DNA from: Megalonaias nervosa
Taxonomy: Eukaryota > Mollusca > Bivalvia > Unionida > Unionidae
Reading direction: 5' to 3'
DNA: 64,000 nt
Assembly (NCBI GenBank): GCA_016617855.1
Contig: JAECUM010006730.1
Location: 124,001-188,000 of the forward strand
The notes below the pieces were generated by a model. That model made no database searches. It saw only the letters and a list, made by a program, of their open reading frames with translations, and was not told the origin of the DNA. The position numbers were made by a program, and so were the translations under genes. Positions 25,901 to 33,310 of the stretch are shown in pieces; positions within the stretch are counted from its first letter, which is position 1; the number at the start of each line of letters is the position of its first letter.

Positions 25901-26432
25901 CCGACTGCTGTACATACTTAAGTAAATCATCCTCGCTGTTAGATTTTACACCTACACCACTTTTAACAGCCCATAAACCTCTCTTTACTGCCCCATTGTT
26001 GAGCGCGCTTTTTAAATTTGCGGGATAAGATAACACAAATGCAAAAGTAAAATCCGTCCAAACACTCGATCCTCTGTACAGTTTGTGTGCAATAACTGCA
26101 GATTTCACATAACTATCTTCGTCACTGAATGATCCATTCGGAATGATCAAATAAGACTTAAACTTTTTGTCTAGATAAGAGGAAAGCCGTACAATTGCTC
26201 TAGTTTCAGTTTCGCATGCCCATTCTTGCAAACGTCGATGTCGCTGGAGTTTGACAGATCTGTCTGGAAATACGATGTAAAGATGGTCACCTAGAATATT
26301 CCCTGCAGCTGCTTGCGTCATAATCCCTTGCAATGATTCTCTGATAAAACCAAAATAATTTGCGAGAAAAGCGTTCATACTTCTGTTCCATCTCATCACA
26401 AACGGTGTTCCATGATACTTTTTCCATCTCAT
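6078..26432 (-). CDS. CMPK2: UMP-CMP kinase 2, mitochondrial-type (CMPK2), five exons
   Basis: CMPK2 phosphorylates (d)CMP, (d)UMP and dTMP, classically in mitochondria. In vertebrates it is interferon-induced and sits beside viperin, but no viperin gene is visible here. Exons on the minus strand: 26432-25692, 22127-21995, 17260-17059, 10513-10286 and 6213-6078. All introns are GT-AG and the phases match (0, 1, 2, 2). The spliced frame is 1,440 nt, about 479 residues, near the usual family length. The P-loop GLDATG-KTT spans exons 2/3. The DR-YWHS active-site segment spans exons 3/4. An arginine-rich LID ([10 protein letters not shown]) is in exon 4. The 20-kb span is caused by transposons in the introns. 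The start codon is uncertain because of a 36-bp tandem duplication at the 5' end of exon 1. Confidence 0.92.
6214..10285 (-). other. CMPK2 intron 4
   Basis: About 4.1 kb of AT-rich intron. It contains one MITE-like element (7245-8076). The remainder has no coding segment I can support; several stretches with scattered homopolymers are non-repetitive by eye. Confidence 0.7.
7245..8076. mobile_element. MITE-like element with inverted ends and TA target duplication
   Basis: The left end CAATAAAACCTGTTATGAG and the right end, read in reverse complement, CAGTAAAACCTGTTATGAG are inverted copies with two mismatches, each bounded by TA. Ends of the CAGTAAAACC type and TA target sites are typical of Tc1/mariner/pogo-derived elements. 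The interior holds diverged internal repeats of a GAGCAACCACCTGTC / GAGAGACCACC phrase but no transposase, so it would be non-autonomous. Confidence 0.6.
10286..10513 (-). CDS. CMPK2: CMPK2 exon 4 (kinase core and LID)
   Basis: Acceptor ATGCAG, donor AAAG|GTTAGAG. The exon encodes [14 protein letters not shown], then [19 protein letters not shown] and the [18 protein letters not shown] and the R-x-x-GRG LID contact the nucleotide phosphates in this family. Length 228 nt, phases consistent on both sides. Confidence 0.93.
11098..13190 (+). pseudogene. ISL2EU transposase with N-terminal THAP zinc finger
   Basis: Exon 1 (11098-11321) starts [16 protein letters not shown], a THAP-type C2CH beginning, and ends in CS-x-HFVS-G just before the donor GTAAGT. 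Exon 2 begins after TTTGTAG at 11949 with [17 protein letters not shown], completing the THAP end. From 12240 follow a leucine-rich coiled coil and a DDE_Tnp_4-like catalytic region, with ...[16 protein letters not shown] (12645-12693, first acidic region), then [15 protein letters not shown] (about 12868-12912, second Asp). The frame stops at 12800 and again at about 12988 and later, and the THAP exon is frameshifted. It is an inactive copy. Confidence 0.85.
13514..13548 (+). repeat. (GA)n microsatellite
   Basis: Uninterrupted GA dinucleotides within the ISL2EU element. Related CT runs lie at about 13708-13720 and 13841-13858. Confidence 0.95.
13942..16253 (-). pseudogene. ISL2EU accessory protein: SWIM zinc finger + YqaJ-type nuclease
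   Basis: Read on the minus strand. The N-terminal part (16253-15894) has [20 protein letters not shown] and [12 protein letters not shown]-type finger follows (about 15350-15180; [12 protein letters not shown], with the expected His replaced by Tyr). The YqaJ exonuclease core lies at 14767-14180: [24 protein letters not shown], the catalytic LEIKCPY (E-x-K) and [11 protein letters not shown]. The C-terminus (14205-13942) contains a duplicated TRLPLQNSK block. Stops and frameshifts between 15180 and 14770, and in-frame stops near 14384 and 14242, make it inactive. In ISL2EU elements this protein is presumed to help recombination or transposition. Confidence 0.82.
16353..17058 (-). other. CMPK2 intron 3, distal part
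   Basis: AT-rich intron between the ISL2EU right end and exon 3. No coding or repeat structure that I can support. Confidence 0.6.
17059..17260 (-). CDS. CMPK2: CMPK2 exon 3 (P-loop lysine and substrate helices)
   Basis: The acceptor TTTCAG precedes GA-AAG-ACA-ACT, supplying K-T-T of the P-loop. The exon encodes [34 protein letters not shown] and RPVIMDR, and ends AG|GTAATGG. RRAYYSLGNY-type and DR segments are family signatures. Length 202 nt; phases fit exons 2 and 4. Confidence 0.95.
17575..17665 (-). repeat. SINE tail fragment
   Basis: The minus strand contains ATATGACTGAAAAATT followed by a GTTAAA-type end and a (CA)n run, matching the tail of the longer SINE at 23612-23930. It is a truncated copy in intron 2. 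Confidence 0.6.
17950..18900 (+). repeat. Diverged tandem satellite, about 115-145 bp period (block 1)
   Basis: At least six diverged units share, in order, ACCATTTTCATTTAGGACCAA, AGACATCATAAGAAGTCTT, TGAAAACCA-ATG and AACAAGATTTTCAAGATGGC with GCCATATTGGA. The same family forms block 2 at 23,520-25,070. Short open frames here are repeat translations, not genes. It lies within CMPK2 intron 2. Confidence 0.75.
18961..19206 (+). repeat. 41-bp tandem repeat, six units
   Basis: Six consecutive 41-bp units beginning CTGATCTATGACTAGTAGT, nearly identical. Single-base variants (GCC/ACC; ATAAG/ATCAG) define sub-types. This is a young minisatellite in CMPK2 intron 2. Confidence 0.97.
19660..21270. 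repeat. Possible foldback element with diverged inverted ends
   Basis: ATGTACACCACTCCCTCTAGAACTCG (split here: ATGTACACC at about 19706, AACTCGTGCCC at about 19727) is echoed in reverse complement at about 21215-21130 (ATGTACACC and AACTCGCGC). The copies are diverged and the element limits are unclear. No coding content is supported inside. Confidence 0.35.
21684..21817. repeat. Palindrome with 22-nt perfect arms plus a diverged extra arm
   Basis: The arm at 21753-21774 (starting CAAACTGCACAGACCC) is the exact reverse complement of 21796-21817, with a 21-nt loop. A diverged inverted copy of the same sequence precedes it (21684-21731, GATCTGCCATAGCATAATG). A strong hairpin or cruciform is expected. 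It lies 180 bp downstream of exon 2 on the minus strand, in intron 2. Confidence 0.9.
21995..22127 (-). CDS. CMPK2: CMPK2 exon 2 (P-loop start)
   Basis: The acceptor TATTTCAG precedes TGT-TGT-GAC. The exon encodes [17 protein letters not shown] and [13 protein letters not shown] and ends ACAG|GTAACAG. It supplies the first half of the Walker A loop. Length 133 nt. Confidence 0.93.
22862..22918. repeat. (A)n(TA)n microsatellite
   Basis: A poly-A stretch followed by about 23 TA dinucleotides. Short direct repeats of TAGTACATATAATGTACTA / TAGTATATATAATGTACTA flank it on both sides (about 22760 and 22921). Confidence 0.9.
23612..23930 (-). mobile_element. tRNA-derived SINE (bivalve Meta/Deu-type tail)
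   Basis: On the minus strand, a pol III A-box-like GTGGTAGAGCATCCGCC and a B-box GGTTCGAACCC (23879-23850 region) resemble a tRNA head. A central body follows, then ATATGACTGAAAAATTGTT and a GTTAAA tail with (CA)n. No intact cloverleaf is claimed. I recognise this tail as that of SINEs widespread in bivalves. The short open frame across it is not a gene. Confidence 0.75.
23940..25070 (+). repeat. Diverged tandem satellite, about 115-145 bp period (block 2)
   Basis: Eight or so units of the family seen at 17,950-18,900 (TTTTCATTTAGGACCA, AACAAGATTTTCAAGATGGC, GCCATATTGGA). A single unit fragment precedes the SINE at about 23,520-23,600, so the SINE inserted into this array. It lies in CMPK2 intron 1. 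Confidence 0.75.
25232..25680 (+). repeat. Short tandem array interrupted by a LINE 3' fragment
   Basis: Units of GAGTAAATAAAAAGCATTTGC and TAAATTACT, about 28-36 bp, run up to the exon 1 donor. They are split by a 225-bp insert at 25275-25500 that matches the 3' end of the LINE at 61833-63255 in the opposite orientation and ends in (ATT)n. Confidence 0.85.
25275..25503 (+). mobile_element. 5'-truncated LINE copy (same family as 61.8-63.3 kb)
   Basis: It starts AAAACTCACCTATTTCAACTG, continues AAGACCTAATAATGTATCCTT and AAGCGCTTAGAGCTTCTAAAG, and ends (ATT)n. These are the reverse complement of 62060-61840. Only the end of the reverse transcriptase frame and the 3' UTR remain. Confidence 0.9.
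25692..26432 (-). CDS. CMPK2: CMPK2 exon 1 (N-terminal region)
   Basis: Open frame of 247 codons ending LHK|GTGATA at 25692. The extreme end ([19 protein letters not shown]) matches the segment that precedes the kinase domain in CMPK2; the rest is the poorly conserved N-terminal region of this protein. A 36-bp tandem duplication (26386-26421 and 26422-26457) repeats the start context, offering ATGs at 26432 and 26396 and a further one at 26378. A basic, serine-containing N-terminus could be a mitochondrial signal, but this is not certain. Confidence 0.8.
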
Positions 26433-26457
26433 TACAAACGGTGTTCAATGATACTTT

Positions 26458-27369
26458 TACCACATGTTTTTGAAGTCCGTAATCAGTCTTCAGTTTTAAT
26501 ATGTTTGTGTTCATCATTAACTCTGGCATATAAACTCATTATTAAAGCAGAGGGAAAGAGGGTAAGACAATTGAAGTAAAAAAAAATTAAATGAAAAATC
26601 AGATGATAGCTTAAAGTTTAATATGCATCACAGAGGAGTTTCATTAAGGAGTTTAACACCATATGCTTGTTAGGAATGCTGGCTGATTCGGACCGTGGCT
26701 GATTATGCCCAAATTACGGGCTGATTCGGCCCAAATGCCTGGCTGATTGGGAACACGTGAAATACTAAAAGAAAAAGAACAGAACATACATACATGATTT
26801 ACTCTACTAGTTTTTCACAAGCATGGTAACAGAATGTAAGAGGTTGATTTTCTTTTTAAAGTTACATAAGATAGCTATTAGCACATTTCTAGCTGATTTC
26901 AAAATAAAGCTTTAGCTGTCGCATGTGGATGTTATAACCAAAATAGCTGTTAATATTTCCATACAAAATTTTAAAAAAGTTATTTTTTGTATAAATTTGG
27001 CCAGTATCAATTCTGTCAAACAGTAATGCATATAAATTGACCCAATGTATTTATTGATTTCTCGTGCAAATCACGCTCTCTTTGCATTATATTTACCAAA
27101 AAATATTATAAAGAGGTATTGATGAGTTAAAGGATATTATAACGTACTTCGCTGTTATCGTTCAATTTGTATCTACTGTTAACGTTAAACTGTTGTCTTT
27201 TGAGTAAAATTTCGAACCAGTAAACCTACTTATTTTCATTTTAACCTTTGAAACATTGAAAAATATTTAATTTAAAGCACATATTAAATTCATTAATTAT
27301 TGAATTCTGGATATATATTTTTATATTAATACATATGATCAGTCATCACAGCCAAAAATACATTATTCA
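26458..27369. other. CMPK2 5' flank
   Basis: AT-rich spacer upstream of CMPK2. A local repeat of GGCTGATTCGG / GGCTGATTGG occurs four times at about 26690-26750. No further gene is supported. Confidence 0.4.
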
Positions 27370-27560
27370 AATAACGTAGTATGTAATAAAATGATTTAAC
27401 CCAACTAATGGAATTATGAATTCAGATTCCAAATGATGTGGTGTTAAATGAAATGATTTGAAGAACCAAACGGAATGATGATTTCAAATTCCAAATGACG
27501 TTGAAACGAAATGCTATAAAGAACAAAACGAATGAAAAATTCTAATTCAAAATGAAATGC
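27370..27560 (-). repeat. Satellite fragment, inverted relative to 54.2-55.0 kb
   Basis: Contains GAATTCAGATTCCAAATGAT and AACCAAACGGAATGATG, which are reverse complements of the units in the array at 54,170-55,040. Two to three diverged units. Confidence 0.8.
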
Positions 27561-28889
27561 TACCATAATGAAATATGTTGCAACATTACACTTTATTTAA
27601 AGTAAAATAAGATGAAGTTCAAGAAATGGAATGATGTACATAAACTGGTTTACATATTCAGCTGATATTTAAAACGAATTAATAGGATGAAAATCAAAGT
27701 TGTATAAGTTATATATGGCTTAAAATACAATAAAATTATATGCCATGAAAAGCAATAACTTCAACGAAGAAAAGAACATGATGTAAATAAATCCAATCTC
27801 ATATAATCTGTTTTCAGTTGAAGTGATATGTCTAGAAAGTTCATAAAGTGGCATCAAGTGTTTGGAAAGTAACAGGTTTAACAAAGTCTCGATGGGACTG
27901 GAATTACAAATGAAGGTCAAATTTAAAATCATTTAGCGAAAACCCAAACATGCACAGGGTGGTGCTGCCATCTTTCTTTTCTTTTTTTTTTTTTTTTTTT
28001 TTTTTGCAGACGACACTATTACCGTTAAGATTCAATGTGACTAATTATCGCTACCAACATAAATCTACAAGGTAGGCGTTTCTTTTCATAAGATGCAAAC
28101 AAGAACTATATTTTCCAATCAGCAGAAAATTACTAGTTCATGTATTGTAGACTAGCAAAATTTGAGTGTATCCAAGTTTTGTTTCGTTCTTGATAAGGTC
28201 TGAAGAAGCAAATAATGTCTTTCTCAGACATTGTTCCAAATATTTTGTATTGAAACGATGACCAGTACAGGTTTTTCGAGCACGTGCTCTGCAAAATAAC
28301 AATATAGTCAAGTCGTGTAAATCTGAGTTTCATAAATAAAATATTAAATATATAGTAAATTCATTAATGTTGCATCAAGAGATATTGATATCAAAGGAAT
28401 ACCTTCACTCGTATTCACAGAAGGAAAGAGGGAAACCAACTGAAATATTTACACCAAAAGAAAACCTTCACTCTTATCCATAGAAGGAGAGAAGGAAAAA
28501 CACTAAATTATTTACATCAGGAGATTTCTCCCAACTCGTATATAAGACAAGAGAGAAAAAGGTATATATCAAGGAATTCTCTGATTCTTATTAAACGAAT
28601 GAATCATCTTGACTGAAGTGTTAGTTACCACTTCAATTGTGAGGTATTCATATTCATATCCACAAAAGCGTTTTCATTCTCCAAGAGTTATCCTGAGTGC
28701 TCAGAGTTACCGAAAAATACTGAGTATTTATGCTATTCAGATCTATGGTCTTAATAGAAAGATCCAAAATCATCAAGTTTTGTAAAAGGTTTGTCTCAAA
28801 TTATGAATTTATAAGTAAGTACTTTTCCGATATTATACATATACAAAAATGTGGCGGAAACAACTTGCTGGTAAAGTGTGTATACCACT

Positions 28890-29150
28890 TAAGGTCAGTA
28901 AACAAGGTAATTACTATTGGTTTAATAAGATTAAAATTTAATCTCCTTAACCAATAAATCTAGAACACAATTGAAAAATACACGCACAGTCCATAATTAA
29001 GATCAAGTCACTTTATACTGATTATAAAATATAATTCTTGTTTATATCTTACAAAAAAAAATATTTACCGTATATGTTTCTTTTCGAATCGATAATTGGA
29101 GGTATTGTAATGGATCTTGGTTGTTCGAGTGTCGTCTCTAACTCTAACCC
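28890..29150 (+). repeat. Dispersed repeat, copy 1
   Basis: Aligns in direct orientation with 53745-54010: both contain GGTAATTA, a hairpin around AAAATTTAAT..CCTTAA, ACACACGCAC/ATACACGCAC, and ATTCTTGTTTATATC. Divergence looks like 25-30%. The two copies flank the Polinton at about 1 kb and 3 kb distance. Confidence 0.65.
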
Positions 29151-29228
29151 GAAAGCTTTTATATTATAAGATTTATGAGATGATGTTTCTCATAAACTCT
29201 TAGCAATGCTCTATTCCATGGCCAGAAG

Positions 29229-29282
<54 letters not shown>
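29229..29282 (+). repeat. (GA)n microsatellite
   Basis: About 26 GA units. A similar run lies at 53290-53338 on the other side of the Polinton. Confidence 0.95.
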
Positions 29283-29283
<1 letters not shown>

Positions 29284-29376
29284 AAGTTCGGGCTCTCTTA
29301 AATAAGAAGGTGCCACGCATAACGGTGTAGATACGGCTACATCTGGGGACTTGGCAATGCAGAGGTACTGGATCGA

Positions 29377-29426
29377 CTGTAAGAAAAGACGGACGGAGTC
29401 TTCTGATTCTTTTGACGGAACGAACT
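29377..29426 (+). repeat. 50-bp direct repeat, copy 1
   Basis: Identical by eye to 30048-30097 (starts CTGTAAGAAAAGACGGACGG). Copy 2 lies in the 3' part of the leftmost Polinton gene; copy 1 is followed by a long TA run. On the minus strand copy 2 reads TTCTTACAG|GTAAGA, donor-like, and copy 1 reads TTCTTACAG|TCG, acceptor-like. Confidence 0.9.
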
Positions 29427-29429
29427 TTA

Positions 29430-29433
<4 letters not shown>

Positions 29434-29500
<67 letters not shown>

Positions 29501-29552
29501 TATAGATATAGATAGATAGATAGATAGATAGATATATATATATATATATAAT
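29434..29552. repeat. (TA)n(GATA)n microsatellite
   Basis: Long TA run with an internal GATA block near 29500-29530. It may contribute to uncertainty about the left end of the Polinton. Confidence 0.95.
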
Positions 29553-30024
29553 ACTACATTCTAGAAATACATCTTATAAAGCTTTTATATTTAAAATACA
29601 CGAAACACATATCAAATTATACTTTTCCTTCAAGCTTACCAACTTCATACTTTTGTATAATTTCTGCATTTTAGAATATAATACAGATAATTAAATCTCG
29701 ACTAAATTCATGATAGCCAAAGAGTATAAAATTCAATAGTTGCGATTAATTAAAATAAAATACTAATTTGAAATAGGTTACTAAACATTATTCTTTATTT
29801 CTTAAAGAATATTTTATTTCCAAATTAAATCTAAACATGAAGTTGGTAGCGAATTCGTCTTTTCTAATAATAATTACCACAAATACAAATGAATATAAAT
29901 TCTTTAAAACAATTGAACACTCCATTGCATTATAATATAAGATAGAAAGAACTCACAAGAATGTTGAAAAGGTATGAACTTTACCGTAAAAAATCTTTAA
30001 AAAGTCTCTATTCTTTAAAGAAAT

Positions 30025-30740
30025 TTACAAACACAAACGATTCTTACCTGTAAGAAAAGACGGACGGAGTCTTCTGATTCTTTTGACGGAACGAACTGAT
30101 TCCATGCAAGCCCCCTCTCTATTTATACAATTCTGAACGTATGCCATGGCCAAATATAGAGATAGCCTTAGGCTTGTGTGCGTCCGCCAGCTTCTTAATT
30201 TTCCAATGATTCCTTTCTTCGTCTTTTTCTTTTCTTCGTCTGGAATCCAGTCTGAATGTCCCATTTCTCTAAATTTTTTCTGTATTTTCATCCAGTTAAT
30301 GTTCAGTCTTTCAATGTCCTCTTTCTTTTTTTGGTTTTCCTTCTCCTTTCTCTCTTTTGTCCATATCTCTTGTATTCTCTTCACCTCTTCTCCCATTACC
30401 TTTTTCATAATCTCTTCTCCTTTCTTTAAGCCGTCTAAGCCTTATTTGACAGAAGGCCACTCGGTTAAATGGAATATGTCTTCCAAATAACATCTGACTT
30501 CTATAACAATATCAATCACCTGTTTCAAAGTTCCCACTCTTACATATTTAAGTTGTATAAAGCCTCTCACCTTCTCCGGTTGCTCAACTATCAACCCTTG
30601 TAATTCAAAACTGGCTACTTTCAGTCTGGTCACTAAGTCTTGGCTGACTGGGAACCTCCATTCCTTTTCAAGCCTATCCAGTACGTATGATCCATCCATC
30701 ATCCAATACCAACGTCTTTTAATTGGTCAAATACTTCCAT
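30025..30740 (-). pseudogene. Polinton left-end accessory gene, charged coiled-coil protein
   Basis: The first ATG after the shared leader is at 30740. The frame shifts around 30700-30720 into a longer frame that runs to 30025, interrupted by one TAA at 30442-30444. Before the stop: LEKEWRFPVSQDLVTRLK and helices. After it: strongly charged heptad-like KE repeats (KRIQEIWTKERKEKENQ) and a basic end. I do not recognise the family. The gene shares its leader palindrome and initiator with the modules at 32.5 and 33.3 kb. A good donor (ACAG|GTAAGA) at 30048 leaves open a spliced 3' end. Confidence 0.5.
30048..30097 (+). repeat. 50-bp direct repeat, copy 2
   Basis: Second copy of 29377-29426, inside the 3' part of the leftmost accessory gene. 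Confidence 0.9.
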
Positions 30741-30750
30741 CTTGATAGGT

Positions 30751-30805
30751 GTTGACTAGTCAACGCGGGTAGCCAGACTGCTTACTTACTTGTTTAAATT
30801 ATACT
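30751..30805 (-). promoter_or_regulatory. Accessory-module promoter 1 (palindrome + initiator)
   Basis: On the minus strand, a weak TATA (TATAATTTAA, about 30802-30793) is followed by CAGTCTGGCTAC (30780-30769) and the palindrome GTTGACTAGTCAAC (30764-30751), then the ATG at 30740. Same order as modules 3 and 4. Confidence 0.65.
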
Positions 30806-31348
30806 GGCGTGCGCACATATGTGCATGTGCCAGTTGTTAATTCCTGAACCGCAGGATGTTAATTTTCCTTGAGGAATGGAATTGTGCCACATTCCCCAGG
30901 CGTTAATGCATTCAAGGAATGCTGTTAATTTTGCCGTCAGGCAGCAGAACAATAAGTTCTAAGCTACCTGAATGTTAGCCAGACTGACTGACTGACTGGA
31001 TTATAGTCGCATATGCACAATGTGCTTCGCGACTGGTTATAGCCCTAGGCTGGGCCCTCGGAGGTGTGGGTATGGTGCCACCACTGCCTCTCAGAACCCT
31101 AGGGCCCTTCAAGGTGTGAGTATTGTGCCCTCACTTCCTCCTGGGGGATATGAGTATGGTGCCATCATAGCCCCCTAGTTTTTTTTTTCAGTTCATATAC
31201 CCAGCAGCGAACAAACACGCCCGTAACGAGGCAGAGGCGGAGCGAGACCCGGAAAGGAGGCAGCGCCGAAACGGCACGAAAGCCCAAGGGGACAGCCACC
31301 CAAGGAACCCCCAAAACCTACGACCAGACGCCCCGGTCCAACGGATTA
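30806..31348. other. Non-coding region with GC-rich segment
   Basis: Includes repeats of GGTGTG-G-TATGGTGCC-CCACT (31055-31170), a second CAGTCTGGCTAAC initiator-like site (about 30973-30985) with a CAGT run, and a GC-rich tract at 31200-31345 downstream of module 2. The minus-strand frame through the GC-rich tract lacks an ATG in the expected position, so no gene is called. Confidence 0.5.
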
Positions 31349-31405
31349 GCCAGACTGACGAGAGTTCAGCGTTATATACGTCAAGCACGGACGTGAACGA
31401 AAACA
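31349..31405 (-). promoter_or_regulatory. Accessory-module promoter 2, without a following gene
   Basis: On the minus strand: AGGGATGTTTTC (about 31405-31394), TATA (GTATATAAC, 31379-31371), then CAGTCTGGCTAATCC (31357-31343). The leader palindrome seen in modules 1, 3 and 4 is not preserved and no ATG-initiated frame follows, so this copy looks dead. Confidence 0.7.
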
Positions 31406-31440
31406 TCCCTATCACTCACTTCCCACATTATATACTATCT

Positions 31441-31768
31441 ACACAAAAGAATGAGAATGCATAAAACACACCATATTTACTATCCACACAAACGGACGCG
31501 AATGCATAAAATATACACACTATACTATCCACACAAACGGACGAGAATGCATAAAACACACCATATTTACTATCCACACAAACGGACGCGAATGCATAAA
31601 ACATACACACTATACTATCCACACAAACGGGAAGAGAAGACAAAAACACACCATACCTACTATCCACACAAACGGACGAGAATGCATAAAACACACCATA
31701 TTTACTATCCACACAAATGGACGAGAATGCATAAAACATACACACTATACTATCCACACAAACGAAGG
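31441..31768 (+). repeat. Minisatellite with two alternating sub-units
   Basis: About seven units alternate between ACTATCCACACAAACGGACG + AGAATGCATAAAACACACC and a variant ending AAAACATACACACTAT; the repeat period is 45-52 bp. A single unit, CCACTGACACGGACGCGAAT followed by GCATAAAAC, occurs at 50187-50218 near the other end of the Polinton in the same orientation. Open frames in both strands here are repeat translations. Confidence 0.9.
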
Positions 31769-31776
31769 AAGAGAAG

Positions 31777-31778
<2 letters not shown>

Positions 31779-31867
<89 letters not shown>
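31779..31867. repeat. (CA)n(CG)n(CA)n microsatellite
   Basis: Long CA tract with a central CG block (31822-31838). The CG block is potential Z-DNA sequence. Confidence 0.95.
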
Positions 31868-31868
<1 letters not shown>

Positions 31869-31932
31869 CAGTAAAGGAGTGAGTATTTATAGTCACACTA
31901 CTCTACATTCACACAAACTGGCAACTTGAATA

Positions 31933-31973
31933 GTCTCTCCTTTCTAGAGATTTGGTTAGCCCTGAGAAGGGCT
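31933..31973 (-). terminator. Histone-type 3' end 1 (stem-loop + downstream element)
   Basis: On the minus strand AGCCCTTCTCAGGGCT (31973-31958) forms a 6-bp stem and 4-nt loop. After the stem comes AACCAAATCT and the purine-rich AGAAAGGAGAGA (31944-31933). It lies 29 nt after the stop codon of the gene ending at 32002. Confidence 0.8.
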
Positions 31974-32001
31974 GTTTTCTTGGAACTCCAATTGCACCTG
32001 G

Positions 32002-32544
32002 CTAATGGTGGCACCTACCAGGTCTGGCCCCACAGACGCAACGTCGGCTCCAGTCCTGCTCCCAACTGATGCATGTAGTTGGGAGCGCAGAGGGAGCTTG
32101 ACTGGCTTCATTATTCCAGTCTTCAGTCTCAGGGAAAGTGAACACTTGTTCCCTCCTTCTTCTATTCCACACCCTGGGATGATGTTGCTGAAGCTGCGGC
32201 TCCCACTCTTGCCGCTGTCTCTCAAACTCCTCCAAGGCCTCCTACTCCCAATTTTCAATTTGAGGGACAGCGGCTCTCGGTCGTTGTGGTACTGGTAGTA
32301 GCTGTGGTGTTGGTAGTGGTTGTGTAGGCGTCTTCACCTCAGGCTTGACCTCACAGACATGTCTTGGCATGAGGTGAGGCAGGATCCCTCTTTTCTTTTC
32401 TTCTTCTTCGTCCTTCTACATTTTTTCCTCCTCTTCTTTTAACCTGGCTTCCTCCTGTACCGCCTCCATAGCCGACTCATCTAGAGGGCGCCTGGCATGC
32501 TCCAGGTGCATCTGGAGTGCCAACAGTTTTTGTAGTCTGCTCAT
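32002..32544 (-). pseudogene. Polinton accessory module 3 gene (glutamate/proline-rich)
   Basis: Single 181-codon frame from ATG 32544 to TAG 32002, with in-frame stops at 32416 (TAG) and 32242 (TAG) and no frameshift. It starts MSRLQKLLALQ, like the module 4 protein (MPSRLAKLNKA), followed by a charged helix, a proline/threonine-rich linker (TPTQPLPTPQLLPVPQRP) and a W-rich, basic end. Function unknown. It has the full module: TATA, initiator, palindrome leader and histone-type 3' end. Confidence 0.6.
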
Positions 32545-32554
32545 CGTCTTTTAA

Positions 32555-32637
32555 GTTGACTAGTCAACAATGGTAGCCAGACTGACGAGTGCTCTGCTTT
32601 ATATTCCTGGAGCACGAACGTAAAGGAAAAGATCCCT
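32555..32637 (-). promoter_or_regulatory. Accessory-module promoter 3
   Basis: On the minus strand: AGGGATCTTTTC (about 32635), TATA (GAATATAAAGC, 32605-32595), CAGTCTGGCTACC (32582-32570) and the palindrome GTTGACTAGTCAAC (32568-32555). The ATG follows at 32544. Confidence 0.8.
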
Positions 32638-32866
32638 TTCACCAAAACTCACCATAACCAAAAACAAAACATCAAACGCGAGGACCTAAAAGAAGCACTC
32701 ACGTTGACTTTTTTACTTACAAACACAGACATGCACGATTTGACAAGACAGAGAAACAAAGGGTGGATTTTTTTACTGACAAAAGAAACGAAGTGCTTAT
32801 AGACACACTTCTATTTTTTTTAAAACATACAAACACATAAATTTGTTTTGGCAATTGAATTAGTAT

Positions 32867-32904
32867 GTCTTTTCTAGAGTATTGGGGTAGCCCTGAAAAG
32901 GGCT
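32867..32904 (-). terminator. Histone-type 3' end 2 (stem-loop + downstream element)
   Basis: AGCCCTTTTCAGGGCT (32904-32889, minus strand) forms a perfect 6-bp stem with the canonical UUUC loop. It is preceded by CAACAAAAAA and followed by ACCCCAATACTCT and AGAAAAGAC (32875-32867). It lies about 33 nt downstream of the stop codon at 32937. Confidence 0.88.
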
Positions 32905-32936
32905 TTTTTTGTTGACGGGAGTGATGGCAATCTTTT

Positions 32937-33302
32937 TTACTGTCTAAGATTGCATCCCCGTCTGGCGGCAGGCTTTCCTATACGATACGGCCTGCTTCTG
33001 CGGAAAGAGAAGGAGAACTCTTTGGTGTCCACACGGCAGTCGACAAAACCTCTGTCTGGTTCTTGCTGCTGCTGTTGCTGCTGCTGTTGTTGTTGCTATT
33101 CTCTCTGCTTCTGAAGTCTGTACTTCTCTGTCCATTCTTCTTGTTCTTTCTTGATTTCCTCTCTGAAGACCTCTTCTATCAGGTCTTGGGCTATGGATAA
33201 CATCCTGACATTCTCTATCTCTTCAGGCTTCGGTATCAGGTTTAGCCTGACACGATGTAAATTGACGTAAGCTTTGTTCAGCTTGGCTAGTCTGGAAGGC
33301 AT
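32937..33302 (-). pseudogene. Polinton accessory module 4 gene (charged helix, poly-Q, basic end)
   Basis: Frame from ATG 33302 to TAA 32937 (122 codons) with a single TAG at 33096-33098 at the start of a glutamine run, where most codons are CAG or CAA. The N-terminus (MPSRLAKLNKAYVNLHRVRL) resembles module 3. A KE-rich helix, a poly-Q stretch and an arginine-rich C-terminus follow. The one stop is a CAG-to-TAG type change. Function unknown. The basic tail suggests nucleic-acid binding. Confidence 0.6.
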
Positions 33303-33310
33303 CCTCAGAG

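Noticed and set aside
31441..31768. Regular repeats that could be taken for a CRISPR array
   Set aside because: Units are contiguous and diverged with no unique spacers, and the genome is eukaryotic.
31428..31882. Long open frames on both strands with a regular peptide repeat
   Set aside because: They translate the minisatellite and CA microsatellite; the repeat unit explains the apparent protein periodicity.
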